Part shown: piece after piece, positions 43,139-51,813 of the stretch | Position numbering within the stretch: position 1 is the first letter of the stretch | How the letters are laid out: every line of letters starts with the position of its first letter | Assembly (NCBI RefSeq): GCF_003026495.1 | Contig: NZ_PYMA01000016.1 | Location: forward strand, 62,001 to 126,000 | Source of the DNA: Photobacterium sanctipauli | GTDB taxonomy: Bacteria; Pseudomonadota; Gammaproteobacteria; Enterobacterales; Vibrionaceae | Length of the DNA stretch: 64,000 nucleotides | Reading direction: 5' to 3' | Notes under the pieces: model-generated | Told to the model about the DNA's origin: nothing | Databases searched by the model: none | The model's input: the letters and a program-made list of their open reading frames with translations, nothing else | Translations under genes and position numbers: made by a program

Positions 43139-44050
43139 ATGTCGACGAAAGGGCTTCCGCCACTGAATAGCCTTGTTATGTTTGAAGCTGCAGCGCGATA
43201 TTGTAGCTTCACTTTGGCTGCTGATGAGCTTTGTGTTACTCAGGCTGCAGTTAGTCGACAAATCCGCTTACTTGAAGAGCATCTAGGTCGTAGTTTATTT
43301 ATACGAAAGCATCGAACCTTAGAGTTAACTGCAGCAGGTAAAGATTATGCCTCAAGTATTAGTCAATCTTTAGCGGATATCTTAGCTGCCACACAAGCTG
43401 CAAGTATTGCCTCTACACCTACGGCACAGAAGCTTACTATAGTGGCGGGTCAATGCTTTACGTCTTTTTGGCTAATGCCACGATTAAACTCTTTTCAAAA
43501 GCAGCATCCAGATATTCAAATACATATTACAGTAGATGATCAAGCCAATGAGCGTAGTGAAAGTGACTATGATTTGGCCTTTTTCTATAGTGGTCAGCCG
43601 GATGGTGTGGCTGGTTGGCATCGCTTATTTGAAGAAAATGTTTTTCCAGTTTGTAGCCCATCTTATTTGGCTCAGGCTGGGGGAGAAATCTCACTTACTG
43701 AGATATGGCAGCATACATTGCTAATGATGGATAGTTGGCCTGAGAACTGGGAAAACTGGGAGAGTTGGGCATTACGTGAAGGGATAGAGTATCAACAGCC
43801 GAGCAAAGCCCTTTTTTTGGCTGAGCAAACATTAATCGTTCAGGCCGCCGTTCAAGACTGTGGTATCGCGCTCGTTTGGGATTGGCATGTCCATGACTTA
43901 ATAAAACAAGGGAAACTGGTTCCGTTGGTTGACCGAGTTCAAAAGCGAGTTGGTAGTTTTTATCTATCTCAATCAAAACTTTCAGATAGACGAATCAATA
44001 AGTTATTTTTGGATTGGGTTGAAACTGAAGTAAGTTGTCAAAAGTTTTAA
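43139..44050 (+). CDS. LysR family regulator, GcvA-like
   Basis: A 303-residue regulator from ATG 43139, six bases after AGGG; the ATG at 43133 is too close to that site. The opening LPPLNSLVMFEAAARYCSFTLAADELCVTQAAVSRQI is typical of the GcvA/AmpR branch. An effector domain follows. It converges with the BCCT 3-CocE unit, so regulation of that unit is possible but not implied by a shared promoter. Confidence 0.9.
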   Translation: MSTKGLPPLNSLVMFEAAARYCSFTLAADELCVTQAAVSRQIRLLEEHLGRSLFIRKHRTLELTAAGKDYASSISQSLADILAATQAASIASTPTAQKLTIVAGQCFTSFWLMPRLNSFQKQHPDIQIHITVDDQANERSESDYDLAFFYSGQPDGVAGWHRLFEENVFPVCSPSYLAQAGGEISLTEIWQHTLLMMDSWPENWENWESWALREGIEYQQPSKALFLAEQTLIVQAAVQDCGIALVWDWHVHDLIKQGKLVPLVDRVQKRVGSFYLSQSKLSDRRINKLFLDWVETEVSCQKF

Positions 44051-44094
44051 TCCATATACCCAAGCTGAATCTTGAAGCAGCTCGGGTAGATGGA
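44051..44094. repeat. Vibrionaceae-type intergenic palindrome
   Basis: The two arms are 44051-44067 (opening TCCATATACCC) and 44078-44094 (closing GGGTAGATGGA). They form a 17-bp stem with two imperfect pairs and a 10-base loop. ATACCC-AAGC...GGGTAT hairpins of this kind are scattered between genes in Vibrio and Photobacterium genomes. It begins at the LysR stop codon. Confidence 0.6.
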
Positions 44095-44101
44095 TTCATA
44101 T

Positions 44102-44126
44102 CAAAAGGGCATTGAGTGCCCTTTTG
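44102..44126. terminator. Bidirectional terminator between LysR and CocE genes
   Basis: CAAAAGGGCA (44102-44111), loop TTGAG and TGCCCTTTTG (44117-44126). The AAAA/TTTT flanks inside the stem allow use on both strands. Confidence 0.75.
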
Positions 44127-44151
44127 ATTGTGCAGGGTAACATTTCTCCTG

Positions 44152-46200
44152 CTATTGGAACTTACGATCAATCTTTTCTGACCATACTTTTCTATGTACT
44201 TCGATATCGTCTTCCCATGCAATTTGCTCTGCTTCTAGGTAAAAGTAGCTTTTGTCAGAATGAAGCTTTTGCGTGCTTTCGACTTTATAGTTCCACTTTT
44301 CTCGTGAAACAGTGTGGACCCATTTGGTTTCAACTTGGGCGGAAGTAGGATCATTTGGAAGAATTATGTATTTTTCAGATGCCACTTGATCAACGGTTAG
44401 ACCATGAGCGCTATACCTTAAGGTCCCAAAGTCATCAAATATCTCAGTGGTTACACTCCCTGTATATGCGTCTTCCACAGTTTGACGAGTACTATTTCCT
44501 TCTCTTAATACTTCCATTGCTATAGGTTTTGCACTTTCAGGTAAGCCAAACGGACTGCTTTCTAAAGCGGTACTGTTGTTATGGCAAGGAATATCCAGAA
44601 AGGCATCGGCTAATTTTAATGTTAAACACGTAGGCTCTGGAGAGGGCCATATTAGTGGCCAATAACTATCAGAAATAGATAGGCTGATCCTGTGCCCCGC
44701 TGGAACAATATAGCCAATATCATCCAGCTTTATGGTTATACGATAAGGCTTTCCAGGTTCTAAGTACTGTGGGTTATCAAACCCTTCTCTCATACATAAG
44801 TTTTGAACCGAATAAGTAATACGTGCTGACTCACCATTTGGAAAAACATCATTCAAACGCAGTGCAAGTTTTGCAACAGGTTTATCCGAAATAATATCGA
44901 AAGAAAAGGTTGGTGCGCCAAGTATGTGCATATCTTCAGTTAATGGCTGAGAGGTAAACACGGTTGAGAACGCATCATCGCGGCGCTGATCTGTTGGATA
45001 TTCTGGCCCTAACCATATAACACAATACTCGCCTGAAGCAGCACCAACGGTTTCTGGAGAGTTGATTGTGCTAGTTGAGTCAATAGCTAAATCATTTGAA
45101 TCCTTTGTGAGTTGGTTAGGTGTTAAGTAGTAACGCAAAGGTGCGATGTTGGAAGACGGCCAAGACTTCTCTTGAACCCAATGTCCTGGACGCTCATTGT
45201 AACTGGCGGCTGGAGGCATAGCATCTTGCATATATAGTGTGACAGCTGGCTCGTTCATAATGCCCGTATCTTTCCCCTTTAACCAATAGTCCCACCAGCG
45301 TAGAGCTTCTTTTAGAAATCCAATTGCCGGATCAGGAGTAGCAAAGTGGGGGTATTTATGTGCCCAAGGCCCAACTAATGCCTTTTTAGGTGCTTTTAGG
45401 TGCTCTATCATACGCATTAACGGAGTGTGGTATGCATCCCACCAGCCACCGACTAAATAGACTGCAGCTTCTATGGCGTTATAATCTTGGTTTATTGAGC
45501 CCTGCTTCCAGTATTCATCTTGGAAAGAGTGCTCCATCCACGTTTTTGCATGAAGAGGCATATTTTGTAAGCGGTTTAGCCACATGTCTCGCCAATCATC
45601 ACCCACTAAAAGCGGATCGGGCGCGTAAGCCGAGTAACTTTGCATGGTACCTGACCAGCCAATATTTTCGTTCAGCAGACACCCATTATGGTAGTGGATA
45701 TCATCCCTGAATCGATCATCTGTCGAGCAAATTGAAATAATGGCTTTTAGTGCTTTAGGCTTATGCGTTGCAACTTGGAGTGCGTTAAACCCACCCCATG
45801 AAATACCCCACATACCCACATTTCCGTCACACCAGGTTTGCTGGGTTAGCCATTGGATGACTTCCAATGCATCAGCTTGTTCTTGCGGATCATATTCTTC
45901 TTGTATTGCGCCTTGAGATTCTCCGTATCCACGAATATCAACTCTAACGCAAGCATAGCCGTGGCCTGCTAGATAAGGGTGAGTCAGTTCATCTCTCGCT
46001 GCGGTACCGTCTCGCTTTCGGTAAGGGAGGTACTCTAAGATAGCTGGTACTGGCTTGTTTTCTGCATTTACAGGTAACCAGATTCGAGCGGCAAGCTTAG
46101 TACCGTCAGATAGGGGAATAAAAATATTTTCAATTTCGCGTACTTCAAAGGGGAAAGCGTCAATTATTTTTGTACGGTCAATAGCAGTAACTAAGGCCAT
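44152..46200 (-). CDS. CocE/NonD family serine hydrolase (X-Pro dipeptidyl-peptidase S15)
   Basis: A 682-residue cytoplasmic protein. Residues 20-330 are an S15/CocE alpha/beta-hydrolase domain: IWLPVNAENKPVPAILEYLPY, the oxyanion-region RKRDGT, the nucleophile GISWGG (Ser134), an acid near WWDAYH and the base in GPWAHKYPH. The C-terminal half is the jelly-roll XPD_C domain typical of cocaine esterase and glutaryl-acylase relatives. It probably hydrolyses an ester or amide. It is 81 bases downstream of BCCT 3 on the same strand, so a substrate brought in by that transporter, such as a choline or betaine ester, is a reasonable guess. Confidence 0.85.
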   Translation of the reverse strand: MALVTAIDRTKIIDAFPFEVREIENIFIPLSDGTKLAARIWLPVNAENKPVPAILEYLPYRKRDGTAARDELTHPYLAGHGYACVRVDIRGYGESQGAIQEEYDPQEQADALEVIQWLTQQTWCDGNVGMWGISWGGFNALQVATHKPKALKAIISICSTDDRFRDDIHYHNGCLLNENIGWSGTMQSYSAYAPDPLLVGDDWRDMWLNRLQNMPLHAKTWMEHSFQDEYWKQGSINQDYNAIEAAVYLVGGWWDAYHTPLMRMIEHLKAPKKALVGPWAHKYPHFATPDPAIGFLKEALRWWDYWLKGKDTGIMNEPAVTLYMQDAMPPAASYNERPGHWVQEKSWPSSNIAPLRYYLTPNQLTKDSNDLAIDSTSTINSPETVGAASGEYCVIWLGPEYPTDQRRDDAFSTVFTSQPLTEDMHILGAPTFSFDIISDKPVAKLALRLNDVFPNGESARITYSVQNLCMREGFDNPQYLEPGKPYRITIKLDDIGYIVPAGHRISLSISDSYWPLIWPSPEPTCLTLKLADAFLDIPCHNNSTALESSPFGLPESAKPIAMEVLREGNSTRQTVEDAYTGSVTTEIFDDFGTLRYSAHGLTVDQVASEKYIILPNDPTSAQVETKWVHTVSREKWNYKVESTQKLHSDKSYFYLEAEQIAWEDDIEVHRKVWSEKIDRKFQ

Positions 46201-46281
46201 ATCTTTGTCCTTATAAAAATAGAAATAAAGGCTAAAGAGCGGTATTACAGGAGGTAATACCGCACGGAAAAGGGTTAAGCT

Positions 46282-47865
46282 TTATTTGGAAGTTTGGGTA
46301 TGAAGTGCTGCAGCTTCTTTTTCATAGTCCCGAATGATGCGGTCTTTTAATATTCGAGGATCATTAGCGAGTGAAACAGCAGATGCTGACATAAGTACTA
46401 AAACAAGAATGGCAAATACACCGCCTAGATTTGAAACCATTTTGATGCCGTCAATCCCTGCAAAACTGATCATTGCCCATGAAATAAAGGCGACAAATGA
46501 GCCCCACATTACGATGAGTGGCTTATTGGCTTTTAAGTTATCGGCAGATAAACCTCGAGTACAGATTTGTGACATTACAAGCGCGTTTGAGTGAGCAGAA
46601 GTGACAAATGATAGGAAAGCAACTAATAACATTACTCCTGCCAGCAGTGATGTTGCGGGTAGTTTGTCGAATACGCTGTAAAGCACATTCTCTACCCCTT
46701 GATTTTGCAGTACATCATATAAGGCATTGTTTGAGTCCATGTCCCACTTGATTGCAGTACCGCCGAAGATCCACATCCACAACACAGTGAACGATGCAGG
46801 TAATAGCATTGTCATAATGATTAGCTGCTTAACGGTATAGCCTCGCGCGATGTAGCCAAGGAACAAGGCTGATAGCGGTGCCCAAGCCATCCAAATTGCC
46901 CAGTAGTACAAACTCCACCATTTCGGCCATTGATCGCCTGATGCTGCACCTGTAAAGGTCAGTTTATTAATGAAGTTGGTTAAAAATTGACCGAAGGCTT
47001 CAACACCGAATGCAAACTGGAACAGGGTAGGACCAGCGAAAAGCATCAGTGTTGCAATGGCGAATAACCCGATTGAGTTCCACTTAGCCAAGATGGTTAT
47101 GCCCTTATGAAGTCCGGTAACAGCGGAACCAACAAAGCTTGCGGTAATCACAATGACAGTGATACCCATTGTGAAACCGTTTGTAGGGATGTCAAAGAAG
47201 TAATTTAATCCCCCCATTAAAATCAGGATGCTAGTACCCATTGTGGCAGCCATACCGAAAATCAGCGTAAAAAGGCATGCCGAGTCTAGAATTTGAGCGC
47301 CTTTATCGCCGATTTTCCGGTGGCCTAAGGCTGGTTCAATGGTTGAGGCAAGCGAATATGGCTTTTTTAGATTGAAAAAGACCAATGCAAAACACACGGA
47401 AGGGACTGCATAGATTGCATAGGGTGCATATGTCCAGTGCATTAAGACTGTTGAAAGAGAAAATAAAGCAGCCTGAAAAGACCCTGGCGTTAAACCAAGT
47501 GACTCTGGTGGTTGGTGTAAATAATAAAGTGGCTCAGCTGTAGACCAGAATAATACCCCTGCCGACAATGTTGTTGAAAGTGTGATAGTGAACCACTTCC
47601 ACTTTGTTAGCATAGGTGTTGCGTCTTTACCGCCAATTTTGACATCACCGACCTTGGAGAAGAATAGGTACCCAGCAATGAGGGTAATGATGAAAGTTAG
47701 TAAGCTAAATGCCCAAGCAAAGTTCGCCATGATGACGTTATTAATTGCTGTAGCACCAGCGGCAAACGAAGCTTCATCGATGAGGTTAACAACGACGATC
47801 CCTGATGCGACAAGAAAAGAAGGCCAGAATACAATCGGCCTAAGGCTATTGTTGAGCATTTTCAT
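46282..47865 (-). CDS. BCCT family transporter 3, divergent
   Basis: A 527-residue transporter from ATG 47865, nine bases after AGGGA. The BCCT Trp box is present (YYWAIWMAWAPLSALFLGYIARG). The glycine-rich helix is altered: where sodium-coupled members have GMGIGLMFW, this has TLSAGVLFWSTAEP. This departs from the Na+-binding pattern of BetP and makes coupling by protons or exchange possible. It is distant from the other two BCCT proteins in the window. With the CocE hydrolase downstream it may form a catabolic rather than an osmotic unit. Confidence 0.88.
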   Translation of the reverse strand: MKMLNNSLRPIVFWPSFLVASGIVVVNLIDEASFAAGATAINNVIMANFAWAFSLLTFIITLIAGYLFFSKVGDVKIGGKDATPMLTKWKWFTITLSTTLSAGVLFWSTAEPLYYLHQPPESLGLTPGSFQAALFSLSTVLMHWTYAPYAIYAVPSVCFALVFFNLKKPYSLASTIEPALGHRKIGDKGAQILDSACLFTLIFGMAATMGTSILILMGGLNYFFDIPTNGFTMGITVIVITASFVGSAVTGLHKGITILAKWNSIGLFAIATLMLFAGPTLFQFAFGVEAFGQFLTNFINKLTFTGAASGDQWPKWWSLYYWAIWMAWAPLSALFLGYIARGYTVKQLIIMTMLLPASFTVLWMWIFGGTAIKWDMDSNNALYDVLQNQGVENVLYSVFDKLPATSLLAGVMLLVAFLSFVTSAHSNALVMSQICTRGLSADNLKANKPLIVMWGSFVAFISWAMISFAGIDGIKMVSNLGGVFAILVLVLMSASAVSLANDPRILKDRIIRDYEKEAAALHTQTSK

Positions 47866-48088
47866 TACAACTATTCCCTTTGTTACTGACAATCACAGCT
47901 CTATAGAGTGTGTCGTCGATAGATACTCTTCGAATTATGATATTTATAAGTATCAAATCATTAACAAAATCGTAAAGTGATGTTTCGTTATGGCTAACAT
48001 TACATCTTGTTATACGAGTTCACTGTTGCAGGAAAGGGAATGTGGCGTTCAACTGTATAGCATAGCTTTAGCCCACAATTGTTGTGGG

Positions 48089-48382
48089 CTAAGCCGTAAT
48101 TCTGTTATTTCGCACCAACGAGCGGCGGATGTTCTTGCACATCTTGCCGAAACGGGCAATCTCGTCGAAATTAGGGGCGATACCTCGGTCGAGTTGGTGT
48201 TGCCAGTAGCTTAATTCGGTATCAACCAGCTCCATTAGCTTCTTGGGGCAGCCAATACAAGTATTGTCCGGGCCGCACTTGAAGGTATCTTCCTGATAAA
48301 TCGGAAACTCATCTTTTACAGCATCGATGATCTGCTGCATCGCAGTACTTCTGTCAGGTTTTTTACTCACGTGTTTAGCCAA
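48089..48382 (-). CDS. Conserved hypothetical protein with C-x5-C-x2-C motif
   Basis: A 97-residue protein read from TTG 48382; GTG 48370 is an alternative, and no start has a clear Shine-Dalgarno. It contains FKCGPDNTCIGCPKK near 34-48, three cysteines that could bind a metal. Helices follow, with ELSYWQHQLDRG and FGKMCKNIRRSL. It resembles a protein I have seen across Vibrionaceae without assigned function. The stop codon lies inside a hairpin (48068-48092). Confidence 0.65.
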   Translation of the reverse strand: MAKHVSKKPDRSTAMQQIIDAVKDEFPIYQEDTFKCGPDNTCIGCPKKLMELVDTELSYWQHQLDRGIAPNFDEIARFGKMCKNIRRSLVRNNRITA

Positions 48383-48534
48383 GTTGGAGCAGGGGGCGGT
48401 AGTGTATTCTTATTGAGTGAAAAATCAATTCCCAGCTAGGGCTATTAGCTGGCGACATCTGAAAACTTAGTATTTGATACTGCCTATAAAATAATGATAT
48501 CAATGGGTAAGCACACAGTATTAAGGGATAAGCA

Positions 48535-49236
48535 ATGAAGACGATCGGGATGCTTGGCGGCATGAGCTGGGAATCAACGGCAAGTTACTACAAAGCAATC
48601 AATGAAGGTGTAAAAGAGCAGCTTGGCGGTTTACATTCTGCAAAAATTTGCTTGTATAGCGTCGACTTTGATGAAATTGAAAAGCTTCAACATCAGGGGC
48701 GCTGGGATGATACGGCAGACATTCTATCTAAGGCTGCCCAATCGATAGAAGCGGGTGGGGCTGACTTTCTGATGATTTGCACTAACACTATGCACAAGGT
48801 AGCGCCGCAAATTGAAGCTAAGATCTCGGTGCCTATTCTCCATATTGCTGATGCAACCGCAGAGCAGCTGGTCAGCGACGGCATTAAAAGCGTTGGTTTG
48901 CTAGGCACGCGCTTCACGATGGAGCAAGATTTCTATAAACAGCGCTTGATTGATAATTTCGGCATTGATGTTGTTGTACCGGATGATGCTGATAGAACGA
49001 CAGTACACGATATTATCTATAACGAACTGTGTTTGGGTGTGATTAAGGAGGACTCCAGAGAAGCGTATCAACGAATTGTTCAACATTTATTTGAGCAAGG
49101 CGCTGAAGCGGTCATTTTGGGTTGTACCGAAATTGCACTGCTTATCCAACAACAGCATACGTCAGTGCCGTTATACGATACGACCGAAATCCATGCTATA
49201 GCGGCTGTTACCCGCGCCATAGGTGATCTTTCCTAA
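48535..49236 (+). CDS. Aspartate/glutamate racemase family protein (YgeA-like)
   Basis: A 233-residue enzyme of normal length. The opening IGMLGGMSWEST is the YgeA-type signature. The two catalytic cysteines lie in MICTNTMHK (Cys82) and ILGCTEIALL (near 197). It should interconvert L- and D-amino acids without cofactor; YgeA itself is a broad amino-acid racemase. The small exported protein at 49256 begins 19 bases after its stop, so they may be co-transcribed. Confidence 0.88.
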   Translation: MKTIGMLGGMSWESTASYYKAINEGVKEQLGGLHSAKICLYSVDFDEIEKLQHQGRWDDTADILSKAAQSIEAGGADFLMICTNTMHKVAPQIEAKISVPILHIADATAEQLVSDGIKSVGLLGTRFTMEQDFYKQRLIDNFGIDVVVPDDADRTTVHDIIYNELCLGVIKEDSREAYQRIVQHLFEQGAEAVILGCTEIALLIQQQHTSVPLYDTTEIHAIAAVTRAIGDLS

Positions 49237-49255
49237 AGAGGCTGCTCATATCAAA

Positions 49256-49732
49256 ATGAAGAAGTTATTATTGTCACTTGCATTATTTTCGGTTAATTCA
49301 CTTTCGGCTTACGCTAATGAATTGGTGACGATTGATTTATCAAAGGCACCAACCTATCAGGCTATCATTGAGTTAAGTCGCGAGAGCCAAGGGTATGAGC
49401 AGCAGAAGACTGTTGTGGTCAATATGAATGAAGCCGCTAGCTTTCGACTCAGTGAGCAAAGCGCTGAGCCAAGTACCACTCATATTGAACCATCGCCTGG
49501 CATCCCTGGTAAAGATTATGTGGTAATGCTGAACACATCGATTCACTTTGATAGTGTGCCCCAAGTACACCTAAACCAATCAAGGCTCCAGTTGTCGCAA
49601 CGACTACCACTGTCAAACAGTGAACGGATAATGATCGGTGGTAATCACAAAGTGGTTAGCACTCACGATGGGGAGGCCAACCTGACTCACGAAGTGGTCA
49701 CTGAAATTTGGTTTTCTATCAATAAGCTTTGA
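49256..49732 (+). CDS. Exported hypothetical protein
   Basis: A 158-residue protein from ATG 49256 with a clear signal peptide (MKKLLLSLALFSVNSLSAYA-NE). The mature part is about 138 residues, beta-rich and Ser/Glu-rich (VVVNMNEAASFRLSEQSAEP; RLPLSNSERIMIGG). It has no cysteine and no recognised motif. It probably resides in the periplasm. It follows the racemase gene closely. The spacing to GAGG is long (15 bases), so translation may depend on coupling. Confidence 0.6.
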   Translation: MKKLLLSLALFSVNSLSAYANELVTIDLSKAPTYQAIIELSRESQGYEQQKTVVVNMNEAASFRLSEQSAEPSTTHIEPSPGIPGKDYVVMLNTSIHFDSVPQVHLNQSRLQLSQRLPLSNSERIMIGGNHKVVSTHDGEANLTHEVVTEIWFSINKL

Positions 49733-49762
49733 TCAGCTACATCAAGTGGGAGCTTCACCTCG

Positions 49763-49768
49763 TATAAT
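49763..49768 (+). promoter_or_regulatory. Perfect -10 hexamer upstream of leader peptide
   Basis: TATAAT lies about 60 bases before the leader peptide start. No matching TTGACA is seen 16-18 bases upstream, so an activator may be needed or the hexamer may be chance. Confidence 0.4.
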
Positions 49769-49824
49769 TTTGGGTATACAATCGTACGCCTTGGCCCACT
49801 GAGAAAATAAAAAGGAGGTAAATC

Positions 49825-49914
49825 ATGACAAAGTGTGAAGCAATTGATAAAAATTTCGCACACTTCTTTGGTAATCAAACTTGCTCAAGTTTTACTGGTA
49901 TCGTGCTGCGATAA
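49825..49914 (+). CDS. Leader peptide of 29 residues upstream of ABC-F gene
   Basis: AAAGGAGGTAAATC precedes ATG 49825, the strongest ribosome site in the window. The frame has 29 codons and stops with TAA at 49912. The peptide begins MTKCEAIDKN and ends SSFTGIVLR; it contains two cysteines, four phenylalanines and a basic end. A strong site on a tiny frame 119 bases before an ABC-F ATPase gene is the arrangement used for attenuation or stalling control of antibiotic-resistance genes. Homology is not claimed. Confidence 0.65.
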   Translation: MTKCEAIDKNFAHFFGNQTCSSFTGIVLR

Positions 49915-50015
49915 CCTTTGCTTGAGCGAAGTTTTAATTACACAGAATAGAGTCACTTCTCTCTAGCTTACCTGGTTATTGTCAGCAATGTTTGACGATA
50001 GGCGTTGTTACGCCT
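49883..50015 (+). promoter_or_regulatory. Candidate attenuator hairpins between leader peptide and ABC-F gene
   Basis: Two exclusive foldings are possible. GCTCAAG inside the leader frame (49883-49889) can pair with CTTGAGC (49921-49927). Alternatively CTTTGC-TTGA-GCGAAG (49916-49931) forms a hairpin followed by TTTT, a weak terminator. A third hairpin, AGGCGT-TGTT-ACGCCT (50000-50015), lies 18 bases before the ABC-F start and near its ribosome site. Confidence 0.45.
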
Positions 50016-50033
50016 GTAAATCTTGAGTAAGCC

Positions 50034-51806
50034 ATGAGCACTTTACTATCTGCACAAACTATTTCTTATCAAACAACTTCAGCACCTTTGCTTGAAGGAA
50101 TTTCATTCACCTTAAAAAAAGGCGATCGCATTGGCCTTGTTGGTCATAACGGTTGTGGTAAAAGTACCCTTCTAAGCCTACTTAACGGTGAAACTCAGCC
50201 TCAGTCCGGTGCTATTACCGCTGCAAATCAATGCTTGATGGAGCGAGTAGAGCAGCATTTACCGCCATACCTAGAGCAAGTTTCTATGCTTGAAGCCGTG
50301 GTTAAAAAGCTGCCAAAGAGCGAGCAGCAGTCTGAAAGCTGGCGAGCTGAGTTAATCCTGGCAGACATGGGCTTTTCAAAGCATGACTGGCAATTAACCG
50401 CTGGAAGCCTCAGTGGTGGTCAGCATACCCGCCTGTTATTGGCAAGGGCACTGATTTCGCAACCTGACTTACTGTTGCTTGATGAACCAAGTAACCACCT
50501 AGATTTGCCAACGTTGCTTTGGCTGGAGCAATTTCTGCTGCAATGAAAAGGCAGTTTTGTCTTGGTTTCACATGACAGGCGCTTGCTTGATCGGGTAACC
50601 AATTGCACCTGGATATTGCGTGATAAAGCGCTGCGCTATTTTCGTTTACCTTGCAGTGAGGCACTTCAATCTCTCGAAGCGATGGATGAGGCTGATTTCT
50701 TGCGAAACCAGTCAGAACAAAAGGAAATTGAACGCATCGAAAAAAGTGCAAAGCGTTTAGCCACTTGGGGGCAAGTTTACGATAACGAAGACTTGTCACG
50801 AAAAGCCAAGAATATGGAAAAACGTGTTGAACGATTGAAAGATGCACAAACGGAGTTGACGTCAGGCACACCATGGCAACTTCAGCTAAAAGGTGAAGCT
50901 TTACGGGCTGACAGACTGCTAAGCCTTTCAGATATTGCGGTAAAGCCTGTTCCGGCGGCACCGGTGTTGTTCCAAGTGCTAGAAAAGCAAATCAAGAGCG
51001 GCGATAGAGTTGCCATTGTTGGCCGTAACGGTTGTGGAAAGTCGTCACTTCTGAAAATGCTTTGGCGGGCTTATGTCAGCGAGTCTGAGGGCGATCAACC
51101 AATAAAGTTCCATCCGCGTTGTAGGCTTGGCTTTTATGATCAAAGCCTTAAGCAACTACAAGATGAAGCTAACTTGATTGATGCGCTAAGCGTGTTCACT
51201 GATTTATCAGAAGAGCAGAGGAAAATGGCGCTTATTAGTGCTGGCTTTCCGTATGTACGCCATAGCCAACAAGTTCAGTCGCTCAGTGGCGGTGAGCGCT
51301 CTCGGTTGTTACTGGTTGGTCTAACACTGGCCAATTATCATTTGCTGCTACTTGATGAGCCAACTAATCACTTGGACTTGGCTGGAAAAGAAGAGCTAGC
51401 ACAAACGCTTCGTGAGTTTGCTGGGGGCTTTTTGTTGGTTACCCACGATCGTGACTTGATTGAAGCAAGCTGTAACCGCTATTGGCTAGTTCAAGATGAT
51501 CAACTCGAAGAGTGGCATGATATTGAACAGCTTTATGCCGTCTTAGAAGGCGCTGAGCCTAACCAAATTGACAGTAATGAACTGAATGAAGTGAGTGCCG
51601 AGTATGAAGCACTCCAACTTGGCAGTGATGCGTCATCAAATGATAACAACCCTTCTGAGGAAGAGATGCTTATCGACCGGCTTTGTAATTTAGAGGCCTT
51701 ATTAGAAGCCGATCTTAGTCGTAAATTGAAGCACCAAAAGCCAAAGTTACAACAAGAGTGGCGCAATGAAATCAGCGACATTAATTGCCAGCTCGGTATC
51801 GAGTAG
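50034..51806 (+). pseudogene. ABC-F ATPase interrupted by an in-frame TGA
   Basis: One continuous frame of 591 codons is interrupted only by TGA at 50544-50546, in LLQ-(stop)-KGSFVLVSHDRRLL. Most ABC-F proteins have an aromatic residue there, so TGG (Trp) to TGA is the simplest change. Both ATPase cassettes are otherwise complete: GHNGCGKST, LSGGQ and LLLLDEPSNHLDL in the first, GRNGCGKSS, LSGGE and LLLLDEPTNHLDL in the second. A helical interdomain linker and a C-terminal coiled coil are also present. ABC-F proteins act on ribosomes, some giving antibiotic resistance. As read, only a 170-residue fragment and possibly a restart product would be made. Confidence 0.85.
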
Positions 51807-51813
51807 GGCGTGA

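Noticed and set aside
48068..48092. TTAGCCCACAA-TTG-TTGTGGGCTAA as a terminator
   Set aside because: A perfect 11-bp stem but no U tract on either strand; it also contains the stop codon of the minus-strand gene.
50544..50546. Selenocysteine codon in the ABC-F gene
   Set aside because: The position expects an aromatic residue, not a redox cysteine, and I see no SECIS-like hairpin just after it.
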